The notes: generated by a model not told the origin, from the sequence alone. 64,000 nt of DNA from Serratia sp. H1w (GCF_000633355.1 NZ_AYMQ01000037.1:1-64000); one strand, 5' to 3'. Numbered from the stretch's first letter, positions 20,678 through 30,605 are shown. A program made the numbers and translations.

Positions 20678-21958
20678 ATGGCTTTAACCCGTAAACTGCT
20701 GCCCATGCTGGTAGCGGTGCAACTCAGTATGGCTGGTGCAGGCATTGCGCACGCCGCTTCTTATCTTTCTGTCGGCTACTTCAATGGCGGTGGCGACGTA
20801 ACCGCCGGGCCTGGTGGCGATATCAACCAGTTGGACGTCAGACAGATCACTCATCTCAACTATTCTTTCGGCCTGATTTATAACGCAGAGAAAGAGGAAA
20901 CCAACCCGGCGCTGCAAGATCCTTCACGACTGCACCAAATCTACCTTTCCCCTAAAGTGGAGGCAGACTTAAAGTTGCTCCCCATATTACGTAAGCAAAA
21001 CCCGGAGTTGAAGGTGTTGCTTTCCGTTGGTGGCTGGGGAGCTCGTGGTTTCTCTGGCGCAGCGGCAACGCCGGAGAGCCGAGCGGTGTTTATCCGTTCG
21101 GTGCAGGACGTGATCGCCAAGTATCAGCTCGATGGTATCGATCTCGATTGGGAATACCCGGTGAATGGGGCCTGGGGATTGGTGGAAAGCCAGCCTGCTG
21201 ACCGCGCCAACTTCACCGCCCTGCTGGGCGAATTGCATCAGGCGCTGGGTAAAGAAAAACTACTGACCATCGCCGTGGGAGCCAACGTCAAAAGTCCGCA
21301 GGAATGGGTGGACGTCAAGGCTATTGCGCCCTATCTGGACTACATCAATCTGATGACCTACGACATGGCGTACGGTACCCAGTATTTCAACTCCAATCTC
21401 TATGATTCCAAACAGTGGCCGACCGTGGCCGCTGCCGACAAGTACAGCGCTGACTTCGTGGTCAACAACTATCTGGCCGCCGGGCTGAAGCCCGCGCAGC
21501 TCAATCTGGGGATCGGTTTCTATGGCCGGGTACCTAAACGCGCCACCGAACCGGGTATTGATTGGGATGTGGCAGATGCGGCCAAACATCCCGTCACCCA
21601 ACCCTATTTCACCACGCGTGAAAAAGACATCTTCAAGTCGCTGGGCGTGGATTTGGATAAAGACACCTACATCAAGTACAACGATATCGTAGGCAAGATG
21701 CTGAAGGATCCACAGCGGCGTTTCAGCGCGCATTGGGATAACGACGCCAAAGTCCCCTACCTGATGATGAAATCAGCCGAAGGCAAGCCGCTGTTCGCGA
21801 TTGGCTATGAGAACCCGCGCTCGGTAGCCATCAAGGCCGAGTACATCAAGAGCAAAGGATTGGGAGGAGCGATGTTCTGGGAATATGGTGCCGACGACAA
21901 CAACCGCCTGGCCCATCAACTGGCCGAAACCTTGGGCATAAGCCCGCCGAAGAAATAA
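20678..21958 (+). CDS. Secreted GH18 chitinase
   Basis: Family 18 glycoside hydrolase acting on chitin or chito-oligosaccharides. The product is 426 residues from the ATG at 20678, with ribosome site AAGGAGATAAC. The signal peptide is MALTRKLLPMLVAVQLSMAG...AHA (about 26 residues). The catalytic DxxDxDxE is present as DGIDLDWEYP, with SVGGWGARGFSG before it and NLMTYDMAYG and a C-terminal GGAMFWEYGAD after. There is no PKD, FnIII or chitin-binding domain, so it looks like a single-domain chitinase. It interrupts the E. coli-type order pncA-yeaC. A Serratia ChiD-like assignment is possible but not proven. Confidence 0.9.
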   Translation: MALTRKLLPMLVAVQLSMAGAGIAHAASYLSVGYFNGGGDVTAGPGGDINQLDVRQITHLNYSFGLIYNAEKEETNPALQDPSRLHQIYLSPKVEADLKLLPILRKQNPELKVLLSVGGWGARGFSGAAATPESRAVFIRSVQDVIAKYQLDGIDLDWEYPVNGAWGLVESQPADRANFTALLGELHQALGKEKLLTIAVGANVKSPQEWVDVKAIAPYLDYINLMTYDMAYGTQYFNSNLYDSKQWPTVAAADKYSADFVVNNYLAAGLKPAQLNLGIGFYGRVPKRATEPGIDWDVADAAKHPVTQPYFTTREKDIFKSLGVDLDKDTYIKYNDIVGKMLKDPQRRFSAHWDNDAKVPYLMMKSAEGKPLFAIGYENPRSVAIKAEYIKSKGLGGAMFWEYGADDNNRLAHQLAETLGISPPKK

Positions 21959-21962
21959 AACC

Positions 21963-21990
21963 GGCGGGGCGATGGCAACATCGCCCCGCC
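21963..21990. terminator. Bidirectional terminator between chitinase and yeaC
   Basis: GGCGGGGCGATG-gcaa-CATCGCCCCGCC is a perfect 12-bp stem between two convergent genes. T-runs are weak on both sides. Confidence 0.65.
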
Positions 21991-21999
21991 AGCAAGCAA

Positions 22000-22272
22000 T
22001 TACTGTGGTTTCAGCTTGACCAACGGCTCAGCGATAAACTGCTGCTTCAGCTCCTGTTTGCTTTTCATCACGATTTGCCCGTCGGTGCCAATGCTCATAT
22101 GCTGCGGGTCCGCATTGTTCATCGACTGCCACAGCATCACCGCTTGCAGGCTGTGTTCTTTTTGCTCTGGCGTTAATGCCACACCATCCGGCCACTTGCC
22201 CAGTTCCACGGCCAGCACCAGTCGCTGGTAGATTTCCGGCGTCATGGCCGCAATCAGATCTTTTACTTCCAT
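22000..22272 (-). CDS. yeaC: DUF1315 family protein YeaC
   Basis: Conserved protein of unknown function, 90 residues, matching E. coli YeaC in length. It begins MEVKDLIAAMTPEIYQRLVL and has no signal peptide or membrane segment. It precedes msrB in the chromosome as in E. coli and is probably co-oriented with it (64-bp gap). Confidence 0.88.
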   Translation of the reverse strand: MEVKDLIAAMTPEIYQRLVLAVELGKWPDGVALTPEQKEHSLQAVMLWQSMNNADPQHMSIGTDGQIVMKSKQELKQQFIAEPLVKLKPQ

Positions 22273-22336
22273 CAGAGCATTTCCTCACCCACGGATGAAT
22301 AATTAGCTGAATCGATTTTGTTGGTTTAGTTACAGC

Positions 22337-22750
22337 CTAGCCTGCCGTCTGCTCGCCATTCTCATCGTCGGTGAAATTCAGTGACGCGGAGTTAACACAA
22401 TAACGTTCGCCAGTTGGCTGCGGGCCATCGGGGAACACATGTCCCAAATGCGCGTCACAGCTGCCACAGCGGATCTCAACGCGATGCATATTATGCGAGT
22501 TATCATCAAGATAGCGAATAGCGTCATCCGAAACCGGTTGATAGAAGCTTGGCCAGCCACAGCCTGAATCAAACTTGCTGGCGGAGAAGAACAGCGGCGC
22601 ATTACAGCACAGGCAATGGTACACGCCCTCACGCTGGTTGTGCAGTAATTTACCGGTATAGGGGGCTTCAGTGCCACGCTCTTGCGTCACATACCGTTGG
22701 ATTTCATTCAGTTCGGTGCGCGGAGAATTAGGGGTTATCTCTTTAGCCAT
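22337..22750 (-). CDS. msrB: Peptide-methionine (R)-S-oxide reductase
   Basis: Repairs oxidised methionine (R epimer) in proteins. The product is 137 residues from the ATG at 22750, equal to E. coli MsrB. It has zinc-binding pairs CLCC and CGSC, substrate region [10 protein letters not shown], and the catalytic Cys in [11 protein letters not shown] near the C-terminus. The 19-codon upstream extension of the frame lacks similarity and is excluded. Divergent from gapA. Confidence 0.96.
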   Translation of the reverse strand: MAKEITPNSPRTELNEIQRYVTQERGTEAPYTGKLLHNQREGVYHCLCCNAPLFFSASKFDSGCGWPSFYQPVSDDAIRYLDDNSHNMHRVEIRCGSCDAHLGHVFPDGPQPTGERYCVNSASLNFTDDENGEQTAG

Positions 22751-22874
22751 TTGTGCTATTCCCGGAATGTGGATAATGTCAACGAAAACAATGAGTAATA
22801 ATAACAAAAAATTAACAACGTTGCAGGCCTTTTTAGCCTAAACTGTACGGCATAAAGGTTACGCTGCCGCCATA

Positions 22875-22890
22875 TGTGACTTTGATCACA
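22875..22890. promoter_or_regulatory. CRP-binding site upstream of gapA/msrB
   Basis: TGTGA-CTTTGA-TCACA is a perfect CRP half-site pair with N6 spacing inside the longer palindrome ATATGTGACTTTGATCACATAT. It lies about 210 bp before the gapA start, in the 347-bp msrB-gapA gap. gapA is known to be cAMP-CRP controlled in E. coli. Confidence 0.85.
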
Positions 22891-23085
22891 TATCCTGCAC
22901 GTACTGACTTTATACTTGGCGGTTTGCCCCCATATGTATTGGAGGCCAAACGTAAATGGAATGTGCGATTTGTGGGCAAATCAGGGCTTCTGATTTGACT
23001 TGCAGCAAGAATTGACACGATTCCGCTTGACGCTGGGTAAGGTTTTTGTAATTTTACAACCAACCTTTTATTCACTAACAAATAG

Positions 23086-24093
<1,008 letters not shown>

Positions 24094-24117
24094 TGGCATG
24101 ATGCGAAGCTGATTATC

Positions 24118-24144
24118 AAGGGCGACTCTAAGTCGCCCTTTTTA
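24118..24144 (+). terminator. Terminator of gapA
   Basis: AAGGGCGACT-CTA-AGTCGCCCTTTTT is a strong stem with T-run about 25 nt past the gapA stop. Confidence 0.93.
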
Positions 24145-24339
24145 TACCCGTCGTCTTTCAAGCCACAGCGTTGTTACCTGCGCAGCTATTCGCCCCATCC
24201 CTGGGCCTCACCCCTGCGGGGCCGCTGTGTACAGCGTTCAAATCTGTTCCAAACAGATTTGTCACACCCCAGTCACAATAGTAAGCTCCTGGGGATGAGT
24301 AATCTTGTCGCCTAGCTGTGACTTGAAATCCATAGGGTA
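24144..24339. repeat. Long palindromic intergenic repeat, family C
   Basis: The ends are inverted (ATACCCGTCGTCTTTCAAG.CACAG against CTGTGACTTGAAATC.AT.GGGTA), and an internal CCCAGTCAC/CTCCTGGGG part could form a cruciform. The middle (about 24190-24265) carries a second palindrome, AAATCTGTTccaAACAGATTT, that looks like a separate element nested in the first. It fills the gapA-yeaD gap. I recognise this style from Serratia/Yersinia intergenic repeats. Only one copy is in the window. Confidence 0.7.
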
Positions 24340-24373
24340 ACTTTGTTTTTTGCGGTGAAAAGAAGGCAACAAC

Positions 24374-25249
24374 ATGAACGAAAAAATCTTCACGCTACCC
24401 GTTACCGAACAAATCTCTCCGTTTATCAGCCAACGTCAGTTGGACGAACTGCCCGTGGTGGTAGTTTCCCACCCGAAAGTCCGCGCAGCAATTACCCTGC
24501 AAGGGGCGCATTTACTGGCCTGGCAGCCAAGCGGTGACAAACCGGTTCTCTGGCTGAGCAACAACACTCCATTTAAAAACGGCGTGGCGATCCGCGGCGG
24601 CGTTCCGATCTGCTGGCCTTGGTTTGGCCCGGCAGGCAGTCCTTCCCACGGCTTTGCTCGTAACCAGCCGTGGCAGTTGACCGCCCATGATGAAGACGAA
24701 AACGGCGTGATCCTGACCTTCACGCTGCAAGATAACGAACAAACCCGCAAATTGTGGCCACACGCTTTCACGCTGATAGCTCGCTTCAAGCTGGGTGAAG
24801 AGTGTGAGATGGAACTGGAGTCACACGGTGACTACCAGGCTACTGCCGCGCTGCATACCTATTTCCAGATCGGCGACATCGACAAGGTGAAAATTGCCGG
24901 CCTGGGCGAGCATTATATCGATAAGGTCGCCAAGGGGATTGAGGCACGCCAGATTGGCGAGCTGGAGTTTACCGGGCAGACCGATCGCATCTACACCCAG
25001 GCCACGCCTTGCAGCCTGATCAAGGATCCGGTATTGCAACGTACCATTGAGGTCAATCACCACCATATGAGTGATGTGATCGCCTGGAACCCGGGCGTTG
25101 AGCTTTCATGCAGCATGGCAGACATGCCAAACGATGGTTACAAAACCATGGTCTGCGTTGAGACCGGGCGTGTAAGCAAGCCGCTGATCGCTTCCGGGGA
25201 GCAACCTGCCCGCCTGGCGATGAAAATCCGTAGCATAAAAAACAACTGA
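24374..25249 (+). CDS. yeaD: Glucose-6-phosphate 1-epimerase (aldose 1-epimerase family)
   Basis: Interconverts alpha and beta hexose-6-phosphates. The product is 291 residues, a beta-supersandwich mutarotase fold. Features include RGGVPICWPWFGP (about 75-87) with the phosphate-contacting Arg, HGFARNQPW and LHTYFQIGD with the catalytic His region, and WNPGVELS. Follows gapA as in E. coli. Function rests on the family, chiefly the yeast YMR099C homologue. Confidence 0.9.
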   Translation: MNEKIFTLPVTEQISPFISQRQLDELPVVVVSHPKVRAAITLQGAHLLAWQPSGDKPVLWLSNNTPFKNGVAIRGGVPICWPWFGPAGSPSHGFARNQPWQLTAHDEDENGVILTFTLQDNEQTRKLWPHAFTLIARFKLGEECEMELESHGDYQATAALHTYFQIGDIDKVKIAGLGEHYIDKVAKGIEARQIGELEFTGQTDRIYTQATPCSLIKDPVLQRTIEVNHHHMSDVIAWNPGVELSCSMADMPNDGYKTMVCVETGRVSKPLIASGEQPARLAMKIRSIKNN

Positions 25250-25307
25250 TCACACAGGGGCGAACGCGCCGCCCCTTTCCTCCGATCATCCTGCACCTCA
25301 GATGTGC

Positions 25308-25332
25308 AAAAGGGGCGTTTCCGCCCCTTTTT
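25308..25332. terminator. Bidirectional terminator between yeaD and mipA
   Basis: AAAAGGGGCG-TTTC-CGCCCCTTTTT is flanked by A and T runs on both sides, between convergent genes. A second stem, AGGGGCG...CGCCCCT, lies just before it (about 25257-25276). Confidence 0.9.
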
Positions 25333-25369
25333 GATGCATCCGGCGCACCAGAATAATGCACTGCCCGGC

Positions 25370-26119
25370 TTAGAAGGTGTAAGTCACACCCGTCCACAGC
25401 ATACCGGTATAAGTTTCATCCACCATTGGGCTGTCTTTAACTTCACTCGACAGGCTAGAAAGGCGACCAGTGAAGAAGGCATTCCAGTTGGCGTTGATAT
25501 TATAGTTGGTAGAGATTTCCACATAGGGCGACCAGCTATCGCTTGGCTTATAGCTGTCGAAAGTGCTACGGCGAGATTCCTCACCGTTGATGCCATAGTA
25601 GTATTGGTTCTGGTTGGAGCTGTTCCAGTTAACCCCGACGCCAGGGGCAAAGCTCCAGGAGCCCACTCGGAATTTGTACAGATAGGCAATATCGCCCACC
25701 AGACCGTTACTGTTATCCAGAACATCACCGGAGAAAGCGGTACGGATCGTCCCCCACTCGGCATTATGTGTGAACGCCACACCGGCCATAACGGTGCTGT
25801 GACGCTTGTCCAACTGCTTCATGCGGTCGTCGTCACTGTCGCCTGGCTTATAGTGCAGCGGCGAGTAATACGTGATCAGGCTCAGATGATTTTGCTTATC
25901 TTTCCACAGGTTGTAACCCGCCAACAGCGTATGGAAGTAAAAATCATCACCATCGTAATTGATAATCGGAACGGGATAGACACGATCCTGATAACCACGG
26001 TAAGGGTCCGGGCTGACCAGCGCTGAAGCGCCGAGTGACCAGTTGCCTGCCTGAGCACTGTGCGCACAAACCATTGCGGAAGCGAAAATTGCTAGCGTTT
26101 TGAGTTTAGATATCTTCAC
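25370..26119 (-). CDS. mipA: MltA-interacting protein MipA (OmpV family)
   Basis: Outer-membrane beta-barrel that scaffolds lytic transglycosylase MltA and PBP1B in E. coli. The product is 249 residues if the GTG at 26119 is used (E. coli 248). That start gives a normal signal peptide (KISKLKTLAIFASAMVCA...AQA). ATG at 26134 or TTG at 26143 would add 5-8 acidic residues before the signal. The barrel C-terminus ends in Phe (GVTYTF), typical of OMPs. Motif YPVPIINYDGDDFYF is conserved. Confidence 0.88.
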   Translation of the reverse strand: MKISKLKTLAIFASAMVCAHSAQAGNWSLGASALVSPDPYRGYQDRVYPVPIINYDGDDFYFHTLLAGYNLWKDKQNHLSLITYYSPLHYKPGDSDDDRMKQLDKRHSTVMAGVAFTHNAEWGTIRTAFSGDVLDNSNGLVGDIAYLYKFRVGSWSFAPGVGVNWNSSNQNQYYYGINGEESRRSTFDSYKPSDSWSPYVEISTNYNINANWNAFFTGRLSSLSSEVKDSPMVDETYTGMLWTGVTYTF

Positions 26120-26143
26120 AGGTTCTTTTTCCATACATAACAA

Positions 26144-26569
26144 GGGACAATTAATGGCGATAGTTTATGTGAAAATGTGAATTATTGCCGGATCTTTACA
26201 ATATAAAACGATGAAGATCGAATAACTTAGAACGGAAACATGAATTATTGATGGCAAAATGATGACGATTTTTGCCGCAAGCCGCGCCAGACAAGGCATT
26301 TGCCGCCCCTCCTCCCAACTGAGTCATTGAAATGACTTAAAAAAGACCGTTTCTCTTGCAGGAAATTTTCCAGTATGCAACTAAGCTTAAAATCAGAAGG
26401 TGAAATTAGCCTGAGCCCAGTGGCAATACAGCGCAACTCGCGATAATAAGCGCACCAAGTTGGCATACGAGTTGCTGTACTCAGAGATAGCTTCACGCTT
26501 TCGGGAGCCAGAATACCAACACCAGCTCCTTTATTAACCTGTGCTAATAACGAAAGGACGGGCATCGCC
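26144..26569. other. 426-bp mipA-prkA divergent regulatory region
   Basis: Holds the mipA promoter side and the prkA sigma-54 promoter listed separately. A perfect palindrome AGTCATT-GA-AATGACT at 26322-26337 is about 125 bp upstream of the sigma-54 element, a plausible activator or repressor site. No ORF. Confidence 0.5.
26460..26476 (+). promoter_or_regulatory. Sigma-54 promoter for prkA-yeaH
   Basis: TTGGCATACGAGTTGCT has GG at 26462-26463 and GC at 26474-26475 with N10 between, matching the -24/-12 consensus (YTGGCA-N6-TTGCW). It is about 94 bp before the prkA start. In E. coli yeaGH is under NtrC/sigma-54 and RpoS, so this fits. Confidence 0.82.
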
Positions 26570-28504
26570 ATGAACATATTTGACCACTATCGCCAGCGCT
26601 ACGAAGCTGCCAAGGACGAAGAGTTCACACTGCAGGAATTTCTTACCATCTGCCGGCAAGATCGCAGTGCATATGCCAATGCGGCAGAACGTCTACTCAT
26701 GGCTATCGGTGAACCAGTAATGGTGGATACCGCGCTTGAGTCGCGTATGTCTCGCCTGTTCTCCAACCGCGTGATCGCACGCTATCCGGCATTCGAGGAA
26801 TTCTACGGCATGGAAGAGGCTATCGAACAGATAGTTTCTTACCTGAGACACGCCGCCCAGGGCCTCGAAGAGAAAAAACAAATTCTTTATCTGTTGGGCC
26901 CGGTGGGTGGCGGTAAATCCTCGCTGGCAGAACGGCTGAAAGCCTTGATGCAGCGCGTACCGATTTACACCCTGAGCGCCAACGGCGAGCGCAGCCCGGT
27001 CAATGACCATCCGCTGTGCCTGTTCAACCCGCAGGAGGATGCCACTATTCTGGAAAAAGAATACAACATCCCGACGCGCTACCTTGGCACCATTATGTCG
27101 CCGTGGGCCGCCAAACGCCTGCATGAGTTCGGTGGTGACATTACCAAATTCAAAGTGGTGAAGGTTCGTCCTTCGATACTGGAACAGATTGCCATCGCCA
27201 AAACCGAACCGGGCGATGAGAACAACCAGGATATTTCTGCGTTGGTCGGTAAAGTGGATATCCGCAAGTTGGAAAACCATGCGCAGAACGATCCGGATGC
27301 CTATGGCTACTCCGGTGCACTGTGCCGTGCCAACCAGGGGATCATGGAGTTCGTGGAGATGTTCAAAGCGCCAATCAAGGTGCTGCATCCTCTGCTGACT
27401 GCCACCCAGGAAGGTAACTACAACGGCACCGAGGGGATCTCTGCCCTGCCGTTCAGCGGCATTATCCTGGCTCACTCCAACGAATCGGAATGGGTGACCT
27501 TCCGCAACAACAAAAATAACGAGGCCTTCCTCGACCGTGTTTACATCGTCAAGGTGCCTTACTGCCTGCGGGTGTCGGAAGAGATTAGAATCTACGACAA
27601 ACTGCTGGATAACAGCGAACTGACCCATGCGCCTTGCGCCCCTGGCACGTTGGAAACGCTGGCTCGCTTTACCGTGCTGTCGCGGATGAAAGAGCCAGAC
27701 AACTCCAGCATCTATTCGAAGATGCGTGTCTATGATGGTGAAAGCCTGAAAGACACCGATCCGAAGGCCAAGTCGTATCAGGAATATCGCGACTATGCCG
27801 GGGTGGACGAAGGGATGAACGGTCTTTCGACCCGTTTCGCCTTCAAGATCCTGTCACGGGTATTCAACTTTGACCATGCCGAGGTGGCGGCCAACCCGGT
27901 ACACCTGTTCTACATTCTGGAACAGCAGATCGAGCGCGAGCAGTTCCCGCAGGATCTGGCTGAGAAATACCTGGAGCACCTGAAAGGTTATCTGATCCCG
28001 AAATACGCCGAATTTATCGGCAAAGAGATCCAGACCGCCTATCTGGAATCCTACTCGGAATACGGTCAGAACATTTTTGACCGCTACGTGACCTATGCAG
28101 ACTTCTGGATCCAGGATCAGGAGTACCGTGATCCAGATACCGGACAGCTGTTTGACCGCGAATCGCTGAACGCTGAACTGGAGAAAATCGAGAAGCCTGC
28201 GGGTATAAGCAACCCGAAAGATTTCCGCAACGAAATCGTCAACTTTGTCCTGCGTGCCCGTGCCAATAACAGCGGCCGGAATCCGAACTGGACCAGTTAC
28301 GAGAAGCTGCGTACGGTCATCGAGAAGAAAATGTTCTCGAACACCGAAGAGCTGCTGCCAGTCATTTCCTTTAATGCTAAAACCTCAACGGATGAGCAGA
28401 AAAAACACGATGACTTCGTCGACCGGATGATGGAGAAAGGCTACACCCGCAAGCAGGTTCGTCTACTGTGTGAATGGTATCTGCGGGTGAGAAAATCTTC
28501 ATAA
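26570..28504 (+). CDS. prkA: PrkA-type serine protein kinase (YeaG)
   Basis: Bacterial kinase/AAA+ protein linked to nutrient stress and nitrogen starvation. The product is 644 residues, equal to E. coli YeaG. The N-terminal AAA domain has a P-loop in LLGPVGGGKSSLAERL (about 108-123). A C-terminal PrkA domain follows. First gene of a two-gene operon with yeaH, 117 bp apart. Recent work also assigns AAA+ protease activity to some members, so kinase is the family label rather than proof. Confidence 0.95.
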   Translation: MNIFDHYRQRYEAAKDEEFTLQEFLTICRQDRSAYANAAERLLMAIGEPVMVDTALESRMSRLFSNRVIARYPAFEEFYGMEEAIEQIVSYLRHAAQGLEEKKQILYLLGPVGGGKSSLAERLKALMQRVPIYTLSANGERSPVNDHPLCLFNPQEDATILEKEYNIPTRYLGTIMSPWAAKRLHEFGGDITKFKVVKVRPSILEQIAIAKTEPGDENNQDISALVGKVDIRKLENHAQNDPDAYGYSGALCRANQGIMEFVEMFKAPIKVLHPLLTATQEGNYNGTEGISALPFSGIILAHSNESEWVTFRNNKNNEAFLDRVYIVKVPYCLRVSEEIRIYDKLLDNSELTHAPCAPGTLETLARFTVLSRMKEPDNSSIYSKMRVYDGESLKDTDPKAKSYQEYRDYAGVDEGMNGLSTRFAFKILSRVFNFDHAEVAANPVHLFYILEQQIEREQFPQDLAEKYLEHLKGYLIPKYAEFIGKEIQTAYLESYSEYGQNIFDRYVTYADFWIQDQEYRDPDTGQLFDRESLNAELEKIEKPAGISNPKDFRNEIVNFVLRARANNSGRNPNWTSYEKLRTVIEKKMFSNTEELLPVISFNAKTSTDEQKKHDDFVDRMMEKGYTRKQVRLLCEWYLRVRKSS

Positions 28505-28621
28505 ACCTGCGCTATGACGTCATAGATAGCCTGTATACCCAGTGGCTTTCGGGTTGTAGTCTCGCGGCTACAGCCTGAAAGACTCAGGTAGAGAAAGTTG
28601 GCAACGTTGTTTGGGGGATGT

Positions 28622-29890
28622 ATGGCGTATTTCATTGACCGACGGCTGAATGGCAAAAACAAGAGCATGGTGAACCGCCAGCGCTTCTTGCGTCGCTATA
28701 AGTCGCAAATCAAACAGTCGATTGCCGAAGCCATCAACAAGCGTTCGGTCACCGACGTGGATAGCGGGGAGTCGGTATCGATTCCCGGTGGCGATATCAA
28801 CGAGCCAATGTTTCATCAAGGGCGCGGCGGTAAACGCCATCGCGTTCATCCAGGTAACGATCACTTCGTGCAGAATGACCGCGTTGAACGCCCGCAGGGC
28901 GGCGGCGGAGGGGGTGGCGGTCAGGGTAATGCCAGCCAGGATGGAGATGGCCAGGACGAGTTTGTCTTCCAGATCTCCAAAGATGAGTATCTTGACCTGC
29001 TGTTCGAGGATTTGGCGCTGCCTAACCTGAAGAAGAATCAGTATAAGCAGCTGACGGAATTCAAAACCCACCGTGCTGGCTACACCGCCAATGGCGTGCC
29101 AGCCAATATCAGCGTGGTGCGTTCACTGCAAAACTCGCTGGCGCGTCGAACCGCCATGACCGCCGGTAAGCGACGAGCGTTGCATGAGCTTGAAGATAGC
29201 CTTGCCCAGTTGGAAAACACCGAACCGGTGCAACTGCTGGAAGAGGAGCGCATGCGTAAGGAAATTGCCGAGTTACGCAAGAAAATCGACAGCGTGCCGT
29301 TTATCGACACCTTCGACCTGCGCTACAGAAACTACGAACGTCGGCCCGAACCCTCCAGCCAGGCGGTGATGTTCTGCCTGATGGACGTCTCTGGCTCGAT
29401 GGATCAGGCCACCAAAGACATGGCCAAGCGCTTTTATATTCTGCTGTATCTGTTCCTCAGCCGAACCTATAAAAACGTCGAGGTGGTCTATATTCGCCAC
29501 CACACTCAGGCCAAAGAGGTAGATGAACAGGAGTTCTTCTACTCACAGGAAACCGGCGGCACCATCGTTTCCAGCGCCTTGAAGCTGATGAACGAAGTGG
29601 TCGAAGAGCGTTACGATCCAGCGCAATGGAACATCTATGCGGCCCAGGCTTCGGATGGGGACAACTGGGCGGATGATTCTCCGCTGTGCCATGAGCTACT
29701 GTCAAAAAACATTCTGCCGATGGTGCGTTATTACAGCTATATCGAAATAACCCGTCGTGCTCACCAGACGCTGTGGCGCGAGTATGAGCATCTGCAAGCG
29801 ACGTTTGAAAACTTCGCCATGCAGCATATCCGCGAGCCGGATGATATCTATCCGGTGTTCAGAGAGTTGTTCCACAAGCAGACCGCGTGA
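28622..29890 (+). CDS. yeaH: UPF0229 protein YeaH (VWA-like domain)
   Basis: Partner of PrkA with unknown biochemical role. The product is 422 residues from the ATG at 28622, preceded by GGGGGATGT. Features are a Gly-rich low-complexity stretch near residue 95-105 ([11 protein letters not shown]) and a von Willebrand A-like domain with the MIDAS-type motif DVSGSMDQA (about 257). In E. coli it works with YeaG and the SpoVR protein YcgB, which is at 41616 in this window. Confidence 0.94.
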   Translation: MAYFIDRRLNGKNKSMVNRQRFLRRYKSQIKQSIAEAINKRSVTDVDSGESVSIPGGDINEPMFHQGRGGKRHRVHPGNDHFVQNDRVERPQGGGGGGGGQGNASQDGDGQDEFVFQISKDEYLDLLFEDLALPNLKKNQYKQLTEFKTHRAGYTANGVPANISVVRSLQNSLARRTAMTAGKRRALHELEDSLAQLENTEPVQLLEEERMRKEIAELRKKIDSVPFIDTFDLRYRNYERRPEPSSQAVMFCLMDVSGSMDQATKDMAKRFYILLYLFLSRTYKNVEVVYIRHHTQAKEVDEQEFFYSQETGGTIVSSALKLMNEVVEERYDPAQWNIYAAQASDGDNWADDSPLCHELLSKNILPMVRYYSYIEITRRAHQTLWREYEHLQATFENFAMQHIREPDDIYPVFRELFHKQTA

Positions 29891-29909
29891 GTCGTGTTCA
29901 TCAGCGAAA

Positions 29910-29943
29910 ATGGCCAGCAACGAGAGTTAGCTGGCCGTTTTTT
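29910..29943 (+). terminator. Terminator of prkA-yeaH
   Basis: TGGCCAGC - loop - GCTGGCC followed by GTTTTTTAT, starting 20 nt after the yeaH stop. Confidence 0.88.
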
Positions 29944-29966
29944 ATGCTGTTGAGTCACCTTCGGCT

Positions 29967-30269
29967 TCAATGAATGTTTCTTAAGCCTCGTTGCCACTCA
30001 ATCAATGCGTCGATCCTTGATGAGCAGATATCAAACTCACCCTGACTCACCTGCAAAGCCATAACGGCATCGCCAAAAGTCTCACCGGTAAACGGTGTCT
30101 TATCACAGTGCTGAAGCAATACCGCCGGCGGGTAAACGTAGATCAGTTGCGGAGCCGGTGGGACTGGCTTTGCTTGCTCCGCGCAGGATATCGAGAGCAT
30201 CAGCAGGCAGCCGCTGATTGCTACAGTCGTTATCCTCCAACGCTTTGCGTAACGTTCTGTTCTCAGCAT
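29967..30269 (-). CDS. Rz1/LysC-like outer-membrane spanin lipoprotein
   Basis: Probable o-spanin that joins the i-spanin to fuse inner and outer membranes in phage lysis. The product is 100 residues from the ATG at 30269 (GAGGGA 8 nt upstream). It has a basic N-terminus, a hydrophobic stretch ITTVAISGCLLMLSISC ending at a candidate lipid-modified Cys, then a Pro-rich segment (AKPVPPAPQLIYVYPP). The C-terminus CDKTPFTGETFGDAV resembles P2 LysC. It overlaps the i-spanin gene by 167 nt in another frame, which is the classic Rz/Rz1 layout. No holin or endolysin is adjacent. Confidence 0.82.
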   Translation of the reverse strand: MLRTERYAKRWRITTVAISGCLLMLSISCAEQAKPVPPAPQLIYVYPPAVLLQHCDKTPFTGETFGDAVMALQVSQGEFDICSSRIDALIEWQRGLRNIH

Positions 30270-30537
30270 CCGCCTTTTCCCTCTTTTGCTGCTCAATCTT
30301 TAACTGTTGTTCGGTCGCCCGGCGATCGGCATCAGCGGCACCTTTTAGCGCCTGGATGGTTTCATCCCTGCCGAGCAATGCTGCGCTCAACGCCTCGTTA
30401 TCTTTCTGAGACTGCTCTATGCCCGTATTCAAAACACCAATACGCTGGTGCATGCCAAACAATAGGGCCGCAAGCAGGCAGACCAATAATGGCTGCCAAT
30501 GACCTTTGGAAAACTGAATTACTCCTGAAAGGCTCAT
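30103..30537 (-). CDS. Rz/LysB-like inner-membrane spanin
   Basis: Probable i-spanin, 144 residues. One N-terminal signal-anchor (about 13-29, HWQPLLVCLLAALLFGM) is followed by a long periplasmic coiled coil (about 35-100, rich in Q/E/K/A heptads). The end is DNDCSNQRLPADALDILRGA, like P2 LysB/Rz C-termini. Its ATG overlaps the stop of a 16-residue leader ORF (ATGA). The set lies behind a LexA-operated promoter at 30606-30635. A relation to the ChiY/ChiZ spanins of Serratia chitinase secretion is possible, but the ChiW/ChiX partners are absent here. Confidence 0.85.
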   Translation of the reverse strand: MSLSGVIQFSKGHWQPLLVCLLAALLFGMHQRIGVLNTGIEQSQKDNEALSAALLGRDETIQALKGAADADRRATEQQLKIEQQKREKADAENRTLRKALEDNDCSNQRLPADALDILRGASKASPTGSATDLRLPAGGIASAL

Positions 30538-30584
30538 GACAGCAACACCTCACGATCGGCAACACCTTGTCTATTTTTCTGCAT
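30534..30584 (-). CDS. Candidate 16-residue leader peptide coupled to the spanin gene
   Basis: The ORF encodes MQKNRQGVADREVLLS. It is preceded by a strong Shine-Dalgarno (GGAGGA, 6 nt before ATG) and its TGA overlaps the i-spanin ATG. The predicted transcript start is only about 15 nt upstream. It may exist for translational coupling, or be what remains of a deleted holin or lysin. Translation is inferred, not shown. Confidence 0.45.
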   Translation of the reverse strand: MQKNRQGVADREVLLS

Positions 30585-30605
30585 GTGAATTCCTCCGCCG
30601 AAGCC

